DNA from: Bacteroidales bacterium
Lineage (GTDB): Bacteria > Bacteroidota > Bacteroidia > Bacteroidales > UBA932
DNA: 64,000 bases
NCBI GenBank assembly: GCA_017439305.1
Contig: JAFSJK010000069.1
Coordinates: 19,582-83,581 of the forward strand
Direction of reading: 5' to 3'
The stretch's first letter is position 1, and the number at the start of each line of letters is the position of its first letter. A model generated the notes under the pieces. The model was not told where the DNA came from and did not search any database. It saw only the letters and a list, made by a program, of their open reading frames with translations. A program made the translations under genes and the position numbers. Positions 21,962 to 29,893 of the stretch are shown here, one piece after another.

Positions 21962-23373
21962 CAGCCGATGATCTGGTTCGCCACGGCGATCACCTCGTTG
22001 CCCAGGGCTTCCGCACGCTCCATCGTACCGGCCTCCGCATAGATGCGGATGATCGGCTCTGTATTGGATTTGCGGAGATGGACCCATTCCTTCTTCGCCT
22101 CGAAGATGATCTTCACACCGTCGATGTCGTTGATCTCCTCGCTAGCGTACACCTTCTTGAGTTCCCCGAGGATCCGGTCAATCAGGGCGGGATCGCTGAC
22201 CATCATCTTGTTCTTCGCGATGAAATACTGCGGGTAGGTCTTCTTGAGTTCGCTGACTTTCATCTTCTTATGGGCCAGGTTCGACAGGAACAGGGCCACA
22301 CCCACCATCGCGTCGCGGCCGGCGTGGATGGCCGGATAGATGACACCGCCGTTGCCTTCGCCGCCGATGAGGGCGCCCACCTTATGCATCAGGGTGGTGA
22401 CGTTCACCTCACCCACAGCAGAGGCGTAATAGGTGCCGCCATGAGCCTCGGTCACGTCGCGGAGGGCACGGGTGGAGGAAAGGTTGGAGACCGTAGCGAT
22501 GGGCTTTCCTTCCTTCTCCGCCAGCTCACACAGATAATCGGCAACGCTGACAAGGGTATACTCTTCCACGAAAGGTTCCCCGTTCTCGCAGATGAAAGCA
22601 AGCCGGTCCACGTCCGGATCCACGCTCACGCCCAGGTCCGCCTCTTCGCGCACGACGGTGCGGCTCAGGTCCACGAGGTTCGCCGGCAGCGGCTCGGGGT
22701 TGTGGGCGAAATCACCGGTGGGATTGCAGTTGAGCTGGATGCACTTGACGCCCAGCCGCTCCAGCAGGCGCGGCATGATGATGCCGCCCACCGAATTGAT
22801 GGCATCCACCACCACGGTGAAATGCGCGGCCTTCACGGCCTCCACGTCCACGGCCGGCAGGGCCAGGACGGCATCCAGATGCTTGTCGGTGAAATCTTCC
22901 TCCTCGATCGTTCCCAGCGCATCCACCTCCGCGAAGGAGAACTCCTCAGAAGCGGCGAGGTCCAGGACAGCCTGGCCTTCGACGGCCGTCAGGAATTCGC
23001 CCTTGTCGTTCAGGAGCTTGAGGGCGTTCCACTGGCGCGGGTTGTGGCTGGCAGTCAGGATGATACCACCGTCTGCATGGGCGAAAAGAACGGCCATTTC
23101 CGTGGTAGGCGTCGAAGCGAAACCGCACTTGACGACATCGATTCCGCAGCCGACGAGGGTACCTACGACCAGCTGTTCCACCATGTCACCCGACAGGCGT
23201 GCGTCCTTGCCCACAACGATTTTATACTTGTCACCATTAGGTTGCGGCTTCCGCTGGGGAAGCGTGGCGGCGTAAGCAGCCGTGAATTTGACAACGTCGA
23301 TGGGAGTCAGCGCATTGCCCGGTGCGCCACCGATGGTGCCGCGGATGCCGGAGATAGATTTGATCAGTGTCAT
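21961..23373 (-). CDS. glmM: phosphoglucosamine mutase
   Basis: A 470-residue alpha-D-phosphohexomutase that converts glucosamine-6-phosphate to glucosamine-1-phosphate for UDP-GlcNAc, peptidoglycan and LPS synthesis. The N-terminus MTLIKSISGIRGTIGG, the phosphoserine loop TASHNP (Ser109) and the metal-binding loop DPDVDRL are all present; the C-terminal phosphate-binding loop reads RKSNTEPIIRIYAEA. I start at ATG 23373; the frame stays open upstream but runs into the divergent neighbour. Substrate preference for glucosamine over mannose or glucose is inferred from the start motif and the family pattern in Bacteroidetes. Its stop overlaps the DUF1343 gene. Confidence 0.88.
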   Translation of the reverse strand: MTLIKSISGIRGTIGGAPGNALTPIDVVKFTAAYAATLPQRKPQPNGDKYKIVVGKDARLSGDMVEQLVVGTLVGCGIDVVKCGFASTPTTEMAVLFAHADGGIILTASHNPRQWNALKLLNDKGEFLTAVEGQAVLDLAASEEFSFAEVDALGTIEEEDFTDKHLDAVLALPAVDVEAVKAAHFTVVVDAINSVGGIIMPRLLERLGVKCIQLNCNPTGDFAHNPEPLPANLVDLSRTVVREEADLGVSVDPDVDRLAFICENGEPFVEEYTLVSVADYLCELAEKEGKPIATVSNLSSTRALRDVTEAHGGTYYASAVGEVNVTTLMHKVGALIGGEGNGGVIYPAIHAGRDAMVGVALFLSNLAHKKMKVSELKKTYPQYFIAKNKMMVSDPALIDRILGELKKVYASEEINDIDGVKIIFEAKKEWVHLRKSNTEPIIRIYAEAGTMERAEALGNEVIAVANQIIG

Positions 23374-23394
23374 AAATCTTTTCTTTAAATCAAG

Positions 23395-23411
23395 CAAAAA
23401 TACTAAATTTG
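23395..23411. promoter_or_regulatory. back-to-back divergent -7 elements (glmM and DUF486 gene)
   Basis: CAAAAATA (23395-23402; TATTTTTG on the minus strand, facing glmM) is separated by one base from TAAATTTG (23404-23411; plus strand). A TTG on the minus strand at 23425-23423, 20 nt from the glmM box, is a fair -33. No -33 is clear for the plus gene. Confidence 0.65.
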
Positions 23412-23436
23412 CGGCCTTGAAACAATAGATGGACTT

Positions 23437-23805
23437 ATGAAAGGGTTTTGGACTGTTTTGATGTTGGTGTTTTCCAACGTCTTCATGACCTTCGCCTGGT
23501 ACGGGCACCTCAAGCTGCAGGAGATGAAAATCTCCACGGGATGGCCCCTCATCCTCATTATCCTGTTCTCCTGGGGCATCGCCTTCTTCGAATACTGCCT
23601 GACGGTTCCCGCGAACCGGATCGGCTTCCTGGGAAATGGAGGCCCGTTCAACCTGATGCAGCTGAAAGTCATCCAGGAAGTGGTCTCCCTGACCATCTTT
23701 ACCGTCATCATTACTTTCCTTTTCAAGGGACAAACCGTCCAATGGAACCACATCGCGGCCTTTATCTGCCTGATTCTGGCGGTTTTTTTCGTGTTTCTCA
23801 AATAA
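23437..23805 (+). CDS. DUF486 / DMT-family small membrane protein
   Basis: A 122-residue inner-membrane protein with four hydrophobic segments: FWTVLMLVFSNVFMTFAWYG, WPLILIILFSWGIAFFEYCL, VVSLTIFTVIITFLF and HIAAFICLILAVFFVFL. The motifs FMTFAWYGHLK, FEYCLTVPANRIG and QLKVIQE are those of the DUF486 family, related to drug/metabolite transporters. Its function is not known. It is transcribed on its own between glmM and tRNA-Glu. Confidence 0.88.
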   Translation: MKGFWTVLMLVFSNVFMTFAWYGHLKLQEMKISTGWPLILIILFSWGIAFFEYCLTVPANRIGFLGNGGPFNLMQLKVIQEVVSLTIFTVIITFLFKGQTVQWNHIAAFICLILAVFFVFLK

Positions 23806-23808
23806 AAA

Positions 23809-23839
23809 TTTGGAAATCCGGAAAAAAGCAGTACCTTTG
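23809..23839 (+). promoter_or_regulatory. promoter of tRNA-Glu
   Basis: TTTG (23809-23812), 19 nt, TACCTTTG (23832-23839): a full Bacteroidetes promoter placed about 12 nt before the mature tRNA. It overlaps the end of the DUF486 gene region. Confidence 0.8.
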
Positions 23840-23850
23840 CATTCCCAACC

Positions 23851-23925
23851 GCTGGGTTCGTATAACGGTTAGTACTCGAGATTCTCAATCTCGCAATAGG
23901 AGTTCGATTCTCCTACCCAGTACCA
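23851..23925 (+). tRNA. tRNA-Glu (anticodon CTC)
   Basis: Cloverleaf drawn by hand: acceptor GCTGGGT / ACCCAGT (first pair G-U), anticodon stem CGAGA / TCTCG around loop TTCTCAA, T arm AGGAG-TTCGATT-CTCCT, discriminator A. The anticodon CTC reads GAG. The 3' CCA is encoded (23923-23925). Confidence 0.93.
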
Positions 23926-23926
23926 A

Positions 23927-23955
23927 AAAGGCTTCGGAAATTCCGAAGCCTTTTC
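23927..23955. terminator. bidirectional terminator after tRNA-Glu
   Basis: AAAAGGCTTCGGA pairs with TCCGAAGCCTTTT around a 3-nt loop, with T-tracts on both strands. It serves tRNA-Glu and the convergent outer-membrane gene. Confidence 0.88.
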
Positions 23956-23975
23956 TGTTTCATGTCCGTTCCGAC

Positions 23976-24665
23976 TTAGAAGTCGATCGCGATACCCAGC
24001 GTCATATAGCTGAGGTCCACGCTACCGTCGGGGAGAAGCCTGGAAGATTTCGGATAGTATCTGAAATACACGCCGATGTCATCATAGGAGAAGGTCGCGA
24101 ACAGACCGTAGTTGAAGGTGTTGAGCTTCGCCTTGGTCTCGGAAACCTCGGTGCGCCTGTTAGCCTGCATGAAAGAATAGTAGGTGTTTCCGGCCAGGTT
24201 GAAAGCGGCGAAAGCACCGACGCCCAGTTCGAAATTACCGAAAATACCCTTCACCAGGAAAGGGGTATCCAGGGAGAACACGTTGAATCCGCCGCGGGAC
24301 TTGTCAAAGCTTCCGTCGACTAACCCGCCGAAATCGAAAGCCTTGATAAGGTTGTCCCCGTTTCCCAGGGCGAAGGCCGTATTCTTGGAATTGAAATTGT
24401 TGAAACGGGCATCCAGACCCAGGCTGAGGCCCAGGACCTCGGCCGGACGGACTTCCACCTTCAGGATATTGAAGAAGAACTCGCCGGACCAGTTGGACTT
24501 GAAATCGGAAGAACTGACGAAATGATAACCGTAGCCGATATGGGAAAACATATCGAAGGAAACCTTCCCGTCGGAGGAAGTGTACAAGGAATAATCTTCT
24601 TCAGCGGCCAAAGCCGGGACGCCCACCAGCAGGGACGTCAGGAATGCAAAAAACAGTTTTTTCAT
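23976..24665 (-). CDS. outer-membrane beta-barrel protein of unknown function
   Basis: The 229-residue protein begins with a signal peptide (MKKLFFAFLTSLLVGVPALAAEE). It then consists of alternating amphipathic strands (VSFDMFSHIGYGYHFVS; LGLSLGLDARFNNFNS; FELGVGAFAAFNLAGN; LNTFNYGLFATFSYDDIGVYFRYY) and ends in an aromatic residue (LGIAIDF), the usual sorting signal for outer-membrane barrels. I start at ATG 24665; a GTG codon directly upstream is also in frame. The family is not recognised beyond this. Its 5' side faces the glycerophosphodiesterase gene, which reads in the same direction. Confidence 0.7.
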   Translation of the reverse strand: MKKLFFAFLTSLLVGVPALAAEEDYSLYTSSDGKVSFDMFSHIGYGYHFVSSSDFKSNWSGEFFFNILKVEVRPAEVLGLSLGLDARFNNFNSKNTAFALGNGDNLIKAFDFGGLVDGSFDKSRGGFNVFSLDTPFLVKGIFGNFELGVGAFAAFNLAGNTYYSFMQANRRTEVSETKAKLNTFNYGLFATFSYDDIGVYFRYYPKSSRLLPDGSVDLSYMTLGIAIDF

Positions 24666-24695
24666 CACTATTAAACTAATTGAATTGGGATTGAC

Positions 24696-25574
24696 TCAGC
24701 GGACGACCTCGATCAGGCGGTCGGGATAATTGGAAATGATGGCCTCCACGCCGCACTTGACCAGGCGGCGCATCTCTTCGGGTTCATCGACGGTCCAGGG
24801 AACGACCATGATGCCGTTCTCGTGACACCATTTCACGTTTTCGGGAGTCACCTCGATGCTTTCGGGACTCCACCAGACAGGCTTGAAACTGAGTTTGGAC
24901 ATCCAGGCTTCCACATCCGTGCTCTCCCCTTCCGTCAGGTAGGAAAGCGTGAGTTGCGGGTATCTTTCGTGCAGGTACTCCAAAGCGCGGGTGTCAAAGC
25001 TCTGGACGATGAGGCGGTCGCCCAGTTTCTTCTCCAGCAGGATCTGGACGCAGGCGTCCACGAATTCGTGGTATTCCGGCCAGGCCGTTCCTTCCAGCTC
25101 GCCCTCCATCGACTTGATTTCGACGTTATAGTTCAGCGCTTGCTTTCCATAGTCTTCCACGAAATCGACCAGGTCAGAAAGGAGCGGGCGGTGGACGGCG
25201 CAGTGCTGCTGCGTGGGCCAGCGGTCGTTCTCCCGGAGTCCCACGTCATACTTCATGACGCTGTCGTAGGGCATCATATAGATGTATTCCTTCGGATCCT
25301 CTTCCCGGATGAGGCTGCCGTCGGGACGGGTGGCATACCGGGGATGGAAATACGCGTCGTGGTTCACGACGACCTGGCCGTCGGCCGTGACCTGCAGGTC
25401 GAACTCGACCGTGTTCACGCCCAGGTCGATGGCGTGCTTCATCGCCGGAATGGTGTTTTCCGGCATCAGGCCTGCGCCGCCGCGGTGAGCCTGGACGTCA
25501 ATGAAGGGTTTTTCCTTTTCCTGGCCGCAGGAAACGGCCAGCAGGAGCATCGCTCCGAACAAAACTTTTTTCAT
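24696..25574 (-). CDS. glpQ: glycerophosphodiester phosphodiesterase, lipoprotein
   Basis: The 292-residue enzyme hydrolyses glycerophosphodiesters from phospholipid turnover to glycerol-3-phosphate and an alcohol. A lipoprotein signal (MKKVLFGAMLLLAVSCG) anchors it in the cell envelope. GDPD motifs are all visible: VQAHRGGAGLMPENTIPA, VNTVEFDLQVTADGQVVVNHD (His and Glu/Asp metal ligands) and the closing WTVDEPEEMRRLVKCGVEAIISNYPD (written in parts). It overlaps the DUF1232 gene upstream by 1 nt (TGATG). A GlpT-type transporter diverges from the same promoter region, so envelope hydrolysis and glycerol-3-phosphate import are probably co-controlled. Confidence 0.9.
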   Translation of the reverse strand: MKKVLFGAMLLLAVSCGQEKEKPFIDVQAHRGGAGLMPENTIPAMKHAIDLGVNTVEFDLQVTADGQVVVNHDAYFHPRYATRPDGSLIREEDPKEYIYMMPYDSVMKYDVGLRENDRWPTQQHCAVHRPLLSDLVDFVEDYGKQALNYNVEIKSMEGELEGTAWPEYHEFVDACVQILLEKKLGDRLIVQSFDTRALEYLHERYPQLTLSYLTEGESTDVEAWMSKLSFKPVWWSPESIEVTPENVKWCHENGIMVVPWTVDEPEEMRRLVKCGVEAIISNYPDRLIEVVR

Positions 25575-25966
25575 CACCGGTCTTTCTTTTCAAAGAAGAG
25601 GTCCAGCATATGGTCATCGAACTCGCCGAACCATTCGTGCAGTTTCTCCGCCGCCTGCGCCTTCACCTCGGGGGTGATGCTCTTGATGACGCAGTACACG
25701 CCCCAGACCAGGGCGGCAAGGTCGTCCGTGTAGCCGGCTACGGGAATGAAATCCGGAAGCAGGTCGATGGGCAGGATGAAATAGCCCAGGGCGCCGATGA
25801 TCTTGGCCCGGTCCTTCGAGGTGGTCATCGGACTCTTGAGCACATAGTAGAGCAGCAGGGCGGCATAGCACACCTTGATACCCGCCTTCCGGGCGAACCT
25901 GCGCAGTTTCTCCCAGAAATCGTTCTCGTCGTAATGCTGCTGGTAGGAGTCGTATCCGTCTTCCAT
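25574..25966 (-). CDS. DUF1232 (YkvA-like) membrane protein
   Basis: A 130-residue protein with the DUF1232 core DRAKIIGALGYFILPIDLLPDFIPVAGYTDD (split: ALGYFILPIDLLPD and FIPVAGYTDD) and one or two hydrophobic segments (ALLLYYVLK; LGYFILPIDLLP). The family is common in bacteria and lacks a known function. It is the promoter-proximal gene of a two-gene unit with the glycerophosphodiesterase, which overlaps its stop. The acidic, aromatic N-terminus (MEDGYDSYQQHYDEND) is probably cytoplasmic. Confidence 0.85.
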   Translation of the reverse strand: MEDGYDSYQQHYDENDFWEKLRRFARKAGIKVCYAALLLYYVLKSPMTTSKDRAKIIGALGYFILPIDLLPDFIPVAGYTDDLAALVWGVYCVIKSITPEVKAQAAEKLHEWFGEFDDHMLDLFFEKKDR

Positions 25967-25984
25967 TTCGTTCTAAAGTTTCTG

Positions 25985-26001
25985 CAAAATTAGTAAATTT
26001 G
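25985..26001. promoter_or_regulatory. back-to-back divergent -7 elements (DUF1232-glpQ and glpT)
   Basis: CAAAATTA (25985-25992; TAATTTTG on the minus strand) and TAAATTTG (25994-26001, plus strand) are separated by one base, the same arrangement as at 23395-23411. The plus-strand leader is about 8 nt. Confidence 0.65.
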
Positions 26002-26014
26002 CGCACTAAACCAT

Positions 26015-27415
26015 ATGGAAATGCTTAAATTCCTGCAACAGCCCCCTCACAAGCCGGCCGAGACCGGTCCTGAGGCCGACCAGAAATACAAACGCCTGCG
26101 GCTGCAGGTGTTCATCGGCGCCTTCATCGGCTATGCCGGCTTCTACCTTGTACGGAAAAACCTGTCGATGGCCATCCCGGCCATGGGCAGGCTCGGCTTC
26201 GACAAGACGGAACTGGGGTTCGTCCTGGGCCTCAACGCGGCCGCCTATGCCCTTTCGAAGTTCCTGATGGGCAGCGTGTCCGACCGTTCCAACGCCCGGG
26301 TCTTCCTGCCCCTGGGGCTCGTGCTTACCGCTATCTCGATGTGCTTCATGATTGTCCCGATCCAGTTCATCGGTGCGGATCACAAGACCCTGGCCATCGC
26401 GGTGATGGGCGTCCTAAACGCCCTCGTGGGCTGGTTCAATGGAATGGGCTGGCCCCCTTGCGGCCGTGTGATGACGCACTGGTTCTCGGTAAGCGAACGG
26501 GGTACGATGATGAGCATCTGGAACTGCGCCCATAACGTGGGCGGTGCCCTGGTCGGCCCGATGGCCACCTATGGCGCTGCCTGGTTCGGCAGTTGGTTCT
26601 ACGGGACGCACGAGGAGCTGTATTTCCTTATCGGCACATTCGCCTTCCCCGCGGCCGTCGCCCTTTTCATCGCCCTGCTGGCCTATCTCCTCCTGCGCGA
26701 CACCCCGCAGTCCTGCGGCCTCCCGTCCGTGGAGAAGTGGCGGAACGACTATCCCAAGAACTACTCCGAAAAACACGAGACTTCAATCTCCGCGAAGGAA
26801 ATCTTCTTCCAGCACGTGCTGAACAACAAGTTCCTCTGGTATATCGCCCTGGCGAATGCATTCGTCTATATGGTCCGTTACGGCTGCCTGGACTGGGCGC
26901 CCACCATCCTCACGGAGCGCGGCATCGACCTCAAAAGCGCCGGCTGGGCCTATTTCGCCTATGAATTCGCCGCCATCCCGGGCACCCTCCTCTGCGGCTG
27001 GCTGTCCGACAAGCTGTTCCACGGCCGCCGGGCCCTTCCCACGATGATCTTCATGGCGCTTGTAGCCGTATTCATCGTCCTGTACTGGGCGTTCATCGAC
27101 AATCTCACGGTCGTCATCATCGCCCTCATCGGCATCGGATTCTTCATCTACGGACCGGTGATGCTCATCGTCGTACAGGCCCTGGACCTCGCCCCGAAGA
27201 ACGCCGCCGGCACCGCCGCGGGTCTCACGGGCTTCTTCGGCTATTTCTTCGGCACTTTCCTGCTGGCAAACTGGGTCATCGGCCTCGTCGCGCAGAATGT
27301 GGGCTGGGGTGCGACTTTCATGCTGCTGCTTGCGGCCTGCCTCCTCGCCATCCTGTTCATGGGTCTTACCTACAAGGAGGAGCAGTACCTCGTCAAGAAG
27401 GAGAAGAAAAACTGA
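26015..27415 (+). CDS. glpT: glycerol-3-phosphate / organophosphate:phosphate antiporter (MFS, GlpT family)
   Basis: This 466-residue inner-membrane transporter of the organophosphate:phosphate antiporter family has about 12 hydrophobic helices. Recognisable parts are FIGYAGFYLVRKNLSMAIP (the Arg-Lys pair of phosphate-ester binding), NGMGWPPCGRVMTHWFS, SERGTMMSIWNCAHNVGG and the second-half arginine region AWVYMVRYG-like VYMVRYGCLDWAP. GlpT is favoured over UhpT or PgtP because of the divergent glycerophosphodiesterase, but the substrate is inferred. Length matches GlpT (about 450). Confidence 0.88.
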   Translation: MEMLKFLQQPPHKPAETGPEADQKYKRLRLQVFIGAFIGYAGFYLVRKNLSMAIPAMGRLGFDKTELGFVLGLNAAAYALSKFLMGSVSDRSNARVFLPLGLVLTAISMCFMIVPIQFIGADHKTLAIAVMGVLNALVGWFNGMGWPPCGRVMTHWFSVSERGTMMSIWNCAHNVGGALVGPMATYGAAWFGSWFYGTHEELYFLIGTFAFPAAVALFIALLAYLLLRDTPQSCGLPSVEKWRNDYPKNYSEKHETSISAKEIFFQHVLNNKFLWYIALANAFVYMVRYGCLDWAPTILTERGIDLKSAGWAYFAYEFAAIPGTLLCGWLSDKLFHGRRALPTMIFMALVAVFIVLYWAFIDNLTVVIIALIGIGFFIYGPVMLIVVQALDLAPKNAAGTAAGLTGFFGYFFGTFLLANWVIGLVAQNVGWGATFMLLLAACLLAILFMGLTYKEEQYLVKKEKKN

Positions 27416-27468
27416 CACTTTGGCAGAGGTTTTCCTCTGGCAGATAATTTGATTGGACTGACAGCACT

Positions 27469-28056
27469 ATGGCAAAGAAAAAGAGAATGAATATGGAGAA
27501 TCAGGAGACGGAAACAGTCCTGGAAGATGTGGAAACCCTGAAACAGCAGCTCGCCGACGCCCTCAAGAAGGCGGAAGAGGCGGAGAAGGCTGCGGAGGAA
27601 GCCGCGCAGAAAGCGGCCGAAGCCGCCGCCAAGGAAGCGGACCGGAAGAACGACTACCTGCGTCTGATGGCGGAGTTCGACACCTTCCGCCGCCGCACCG
27701 CCGAAGAGAAGCTGGAACTGGTGAAGTCGGCCTCCGCCGACACCATCAAGGGACTCCTCCCGGTCCTGGACGACTGTGAAATCGCCCTGTCCCAGCTGGA
27801 GAAAACCGAAGGGAACGAGGCTGCCAAGGAGGGTGTCCGGCTCATTTTCAACAAGATGACGGCTTACCTCAAGACCAGGGGCCTGGAGCGCATCGAAGCC
27901 AAAGGCGAAGTGTTCGATACCGAATTCCACGAGGCCGTGACGATGTTCCCCGCTCCCAGCGAGGACCTCAAGGGGAAGGTCATCGACGTCGCCCAGACCG
28001 GCTATACCCTGGGCGGGAAAGTCCTCCGGTATGCCAAAGTGATCGTAGGAGCATAA
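27469..28056 (+). CDS. grpE: nucleotide exchange factor GrpE
   Basis: The 195-residue co-chaperone releases ADP from DnaK. Residues about 12-70 form a K/E/A-rich coiled coil for dimerisation; the conserved core includes [19 protein letters not shown] and ends with the beta domain ([13 protein letters not shown], then [16 protein letters not shown]). It lies 4 nt upstream of dnaJ and forms a two-gene unit with it; dnaK is not in the window. A second in-frame ATG nine codons on (MENQETE) could be the start. Confidence 0.95.
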   Translation: MAKKKRMNMENQETETVLEDVETLKQQLADALKKAEEAEKAAEEAAQKAAEAAAKEADRKNDYLRLMAEFDTFRRRTAEEKLELVKSASADTIKGLLPVLDDCEIALSQLEKTEGNEAAKEGVRLIFNKMTAYLKTRGLERIEAKGEVFDTEFHEAVTMFPAPSEDLKGKVIDVAQTGYTLGGKVLRYAKVIVGA

Positions 28057-28060
28057 GGAT

Positions 28061-29248
28061 ATGGCACAGAAAAGGGATTACTACGAGGTACTCGGCGTGA
28101 CCAAGTCGGCATCGGCCGACGAGATCAAGTCGGCGTACCGCAAACTGGCGCTGAAATGGCACCCGGACCGCTGGGTGAACGGCACCGACGCCGAGAAGAA
28201 GACCGCCGAAGAGAACTTCAAGGAGGCGGCCGAGGCGTATTCGGTGCTGAGCGACCCTGACAAGAAGGCCCGGTACGACCAGTTCGGCTTCGCCGGCGAC
28301 CAGATGGGCGGCGGAGGCGGATTCGACTTCGGCGGATTCGACCTCAACGACATCCTCCGGAACGTGTTCGGCGGCGGGTTCAACTTCGGCGGAGGCGGAT
28401 TCGACTTCGGCTTCGGCGGCGGATCCTCCCAGGGCGGCACGCAGACGCGTACCTACCGCGGCCGCGACATCCGCACCAGCGTGAAACTCACCCTGGAGGA
28501 GATTGCTACGGGCTGTGAGAAGGAAGTGACCATCGAGCGCAACCGTCCTTGCCCCGACTGTCAGGGAAAGGGTACCAAGAATCCGTCGGACGTCAAGACC
28601 TGCCCGAACTGTAACGGGCGCGGCCAGGTCCAGCGGGTGGTCAACAGCCTTTTCGGACGGGCCGTCTCCTACGAAACCTGCCCCCAGTGCGGTGGAGAAG
28701 GAAAAATTATCACCAATCCCTGCCGTCGCTGCAACGGAACCGGCCTGGAGCGCCGTCGTGAGGCCGTGCGCGTAAAGATTCCTGCCGGCGTTGAAGAAGG
28801 CATGCAGGTGACCGTGCGTGGCGAAGGCCACTCCGCGATGCGCGGCGGTACGAACGGCGACCTCCTGGTCGTCATCAAGGAGGAGACCCATTCCAACCTC
28901 CGCCGGGACGGAAACAACCTGTTCTACACCCGGATCATCTCCGTAATGGACGCGATGCTGGGCTGCGAAATCTCCGTCCCCTGCCTGGACGGCAGCTATA
29001 AGGTCAAACTGGACGCCGGGACCCAGTCCGGCACCGTGATCAAACTGCGGGGCAAAGGTCTTCCTTCCGTCCAGGGCTACGGCCGCGGAACCGGCGACCT
29101 GTACGTGAAGGTACTTGTATGGATTCCGCGCAAGCTTTCCCGTTCCGAAAAGGAGATGATGGAGTCCATCCGCAACAATACGACCTTCACACCCGACCTC
29201 AGCCGGGACGACAAGGCCTTATTTGACAAGGAAAAGAATATTTTCTAA
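28061..29248 (+). CDS. dnaJ: chaperone DnaJ
   Basis: A 395-residue type I J-protein that delivers substrates to DnaK and stimulates its ATPase. The J domain (1-75) has the HPD motif (ALKWHPDRW). A Gly/Phe-rich region follows (about 80-130, many GGGFDFGG units). Four CxxCxGxG zinc motifs are present: [24 protein letters not shown] and CRRCNGTG. The C-terminal substrate domains run to the end. The J domain has a few extra residues after HPD ([15 protein letters not shown]), as is common in Bacteroidetes. Confidence 0.97.
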   Translation: MAQKRDYYEVLGVTKSASADEIKSAYRKLALKWHPDRWVNGTDAEKKTAEENFKEAAEAYSVLSDPDKKARYDQFGFAGDQMGGGGGFDFGGFDLNDILRNVFGGGFNFGGGGFDFGFGGGSSQGGTQTRTYRGRDIRTSVKLTLEEIATGCEKEVTIERNRPCPDCQGKGTKNPSDVKTCPNCNGRGQVQRVVNSLFGRAVSYETCPQCGGEGKIITNPCRRCNGTGLERRREAVRVKIPAGVEEGMQVTVRGEGHSAMRGGTNGDLLVVIKEETHSNLRRDGNNLFYTRIISVMDAMLGCEISVPCLDGSYKVKLDAGTQSGTVIKLRGKGLPSVQGYGRGTGDLYVKVLVWIPRKLSRSEKEMMESIRNNTTFTPDLSRDDKALFDKEKNIF

Positions 29249-29254
29249 GAAAAA

Positions 29255-29286
29255 TTTGGTCAATCAAAAAAAACTTCCTACATTTG
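29255..29286 (+). promoter_or_regulatory. promoter of rplS
   Basis: TTTG (29255-29258), 20 nt, TACATTTG (29279-29286) fully matches the Bacteroidetes consensus. The leader of about 65 nt before the ATG at 29360 could hold an autoregulatory structure; none is obvious to me. Confidence 0.8.
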
Positions 29287-29359
29287 CAATCCCGAATCAA
29301 GCAACCTCTTGTCAAGGGTATGAACGGCAAAGTTGCGCTAAAGACGGAGTATTGAAATA

Positions 29360-29728
29360 ATGGATTTGATTAAAGTAGCAGAGCAGGCTTTTGCCGGTGG
29401 CAAGGCCGCTGAATTCCCGGAGTTCAAGGCAGGTGACACGGTCACCGTGACCTACCGGATCAAGGAAGGAGACAAGGAGCGTGACCAGAAGTTCCGCGGT
29501 GTCGTCATCCAGATGAAGGGTGCTGATCCTTTCACCAAGACCTTCACCATCCGCAAGGTTTCCGGCGGTATCGGAGTTGAGAGAATCTTCCCGTTCCAGT
29601 CCCCTTTCATTGACAAGATCGAGGTGAACAAGCATGGTAAAGTGCGTCGCGCACGTATCTTCTACCTCCGCGATCTGACCGGTAAGAAGGCCCGCATCAA
29701 GGAAAAGGTCTACACTGCTGAGAAATAA
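29360..29728 (+). CDS. rplS: 50S ribosomal protein L19
   Basis: A 122-residue L19 with the family pattern [49 protein letters not shown] and [22 protein letters not shown] (in parts). It sits at the 30S-50S interface. It is followed 14 nt later by tRNA-Arg and is probably transcribed with it. Confidence 0.97.
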   Translation: MDLIKVAEQAFAGGKAAEFPEFKAGDTVTVTYRIKEGDKERDQKFRGVVIQMKGADPFTKTFTIRKVSGGIGVERIFPFQSPFIDKIEVNKHGKVRRARIFYLRDLTGKKARIKEKVYTAEK

Positions 29729-29742
29729 GCCGCAAGGCGAAT

Positions 29743-29816
29743 GGCTCCATAGCTCAATTGAATAGAGCATTTGACTACGGATCAAAAGGTTACAGGTTTG
29801 AGTCCTGTTGGAGTCA
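29743..29816 (+). tRNA. tRNA-Arg (anticodon ACG)
   Basis: Acceptor GGCTCCA / TGGAGTC, anticodon stem TTTGA / TCAAA around loop CTACGGA, T arm ACAGG-TTTGAGT-CCTGT, discriminator A. The anticodon ACG reads CGU, and also CGC and CGA if A34 is changed to inosine. The CCA end is not encoded (ACTG follows). The low-GC PUL begins just past its terminator, so this tRNA marks the island edge. Confidence 0.92.
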
Positions 29817-29819
29817 CTG

Positions 29820-29855
29820 AAAAACCCCGCTAGAGATAGTTCTAGCGGGGTTTTT
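29820..29855. terminator. bidirectional terminator between tRNA-Arg and the PUL
   Basis: A 14-bp stem, AAAACCCCGCTAGA / TCTAGCGGGGTTTT, with a 6-nt loop and T-tracts on both strands. It ends both tRNA-Arg and the leftward PUL operon. Confidence 0.92.
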
Positions 29856-29893
29856 CTTTTCATGCTCTCTTTGCCCTATGTGCCCCAAAGGGG

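Noticed and set aside
29287-29359. A structured autoregulatory leader of rplS.
   Set aside because: No convincing stable stem was found by eye in the about 65-nt leader.
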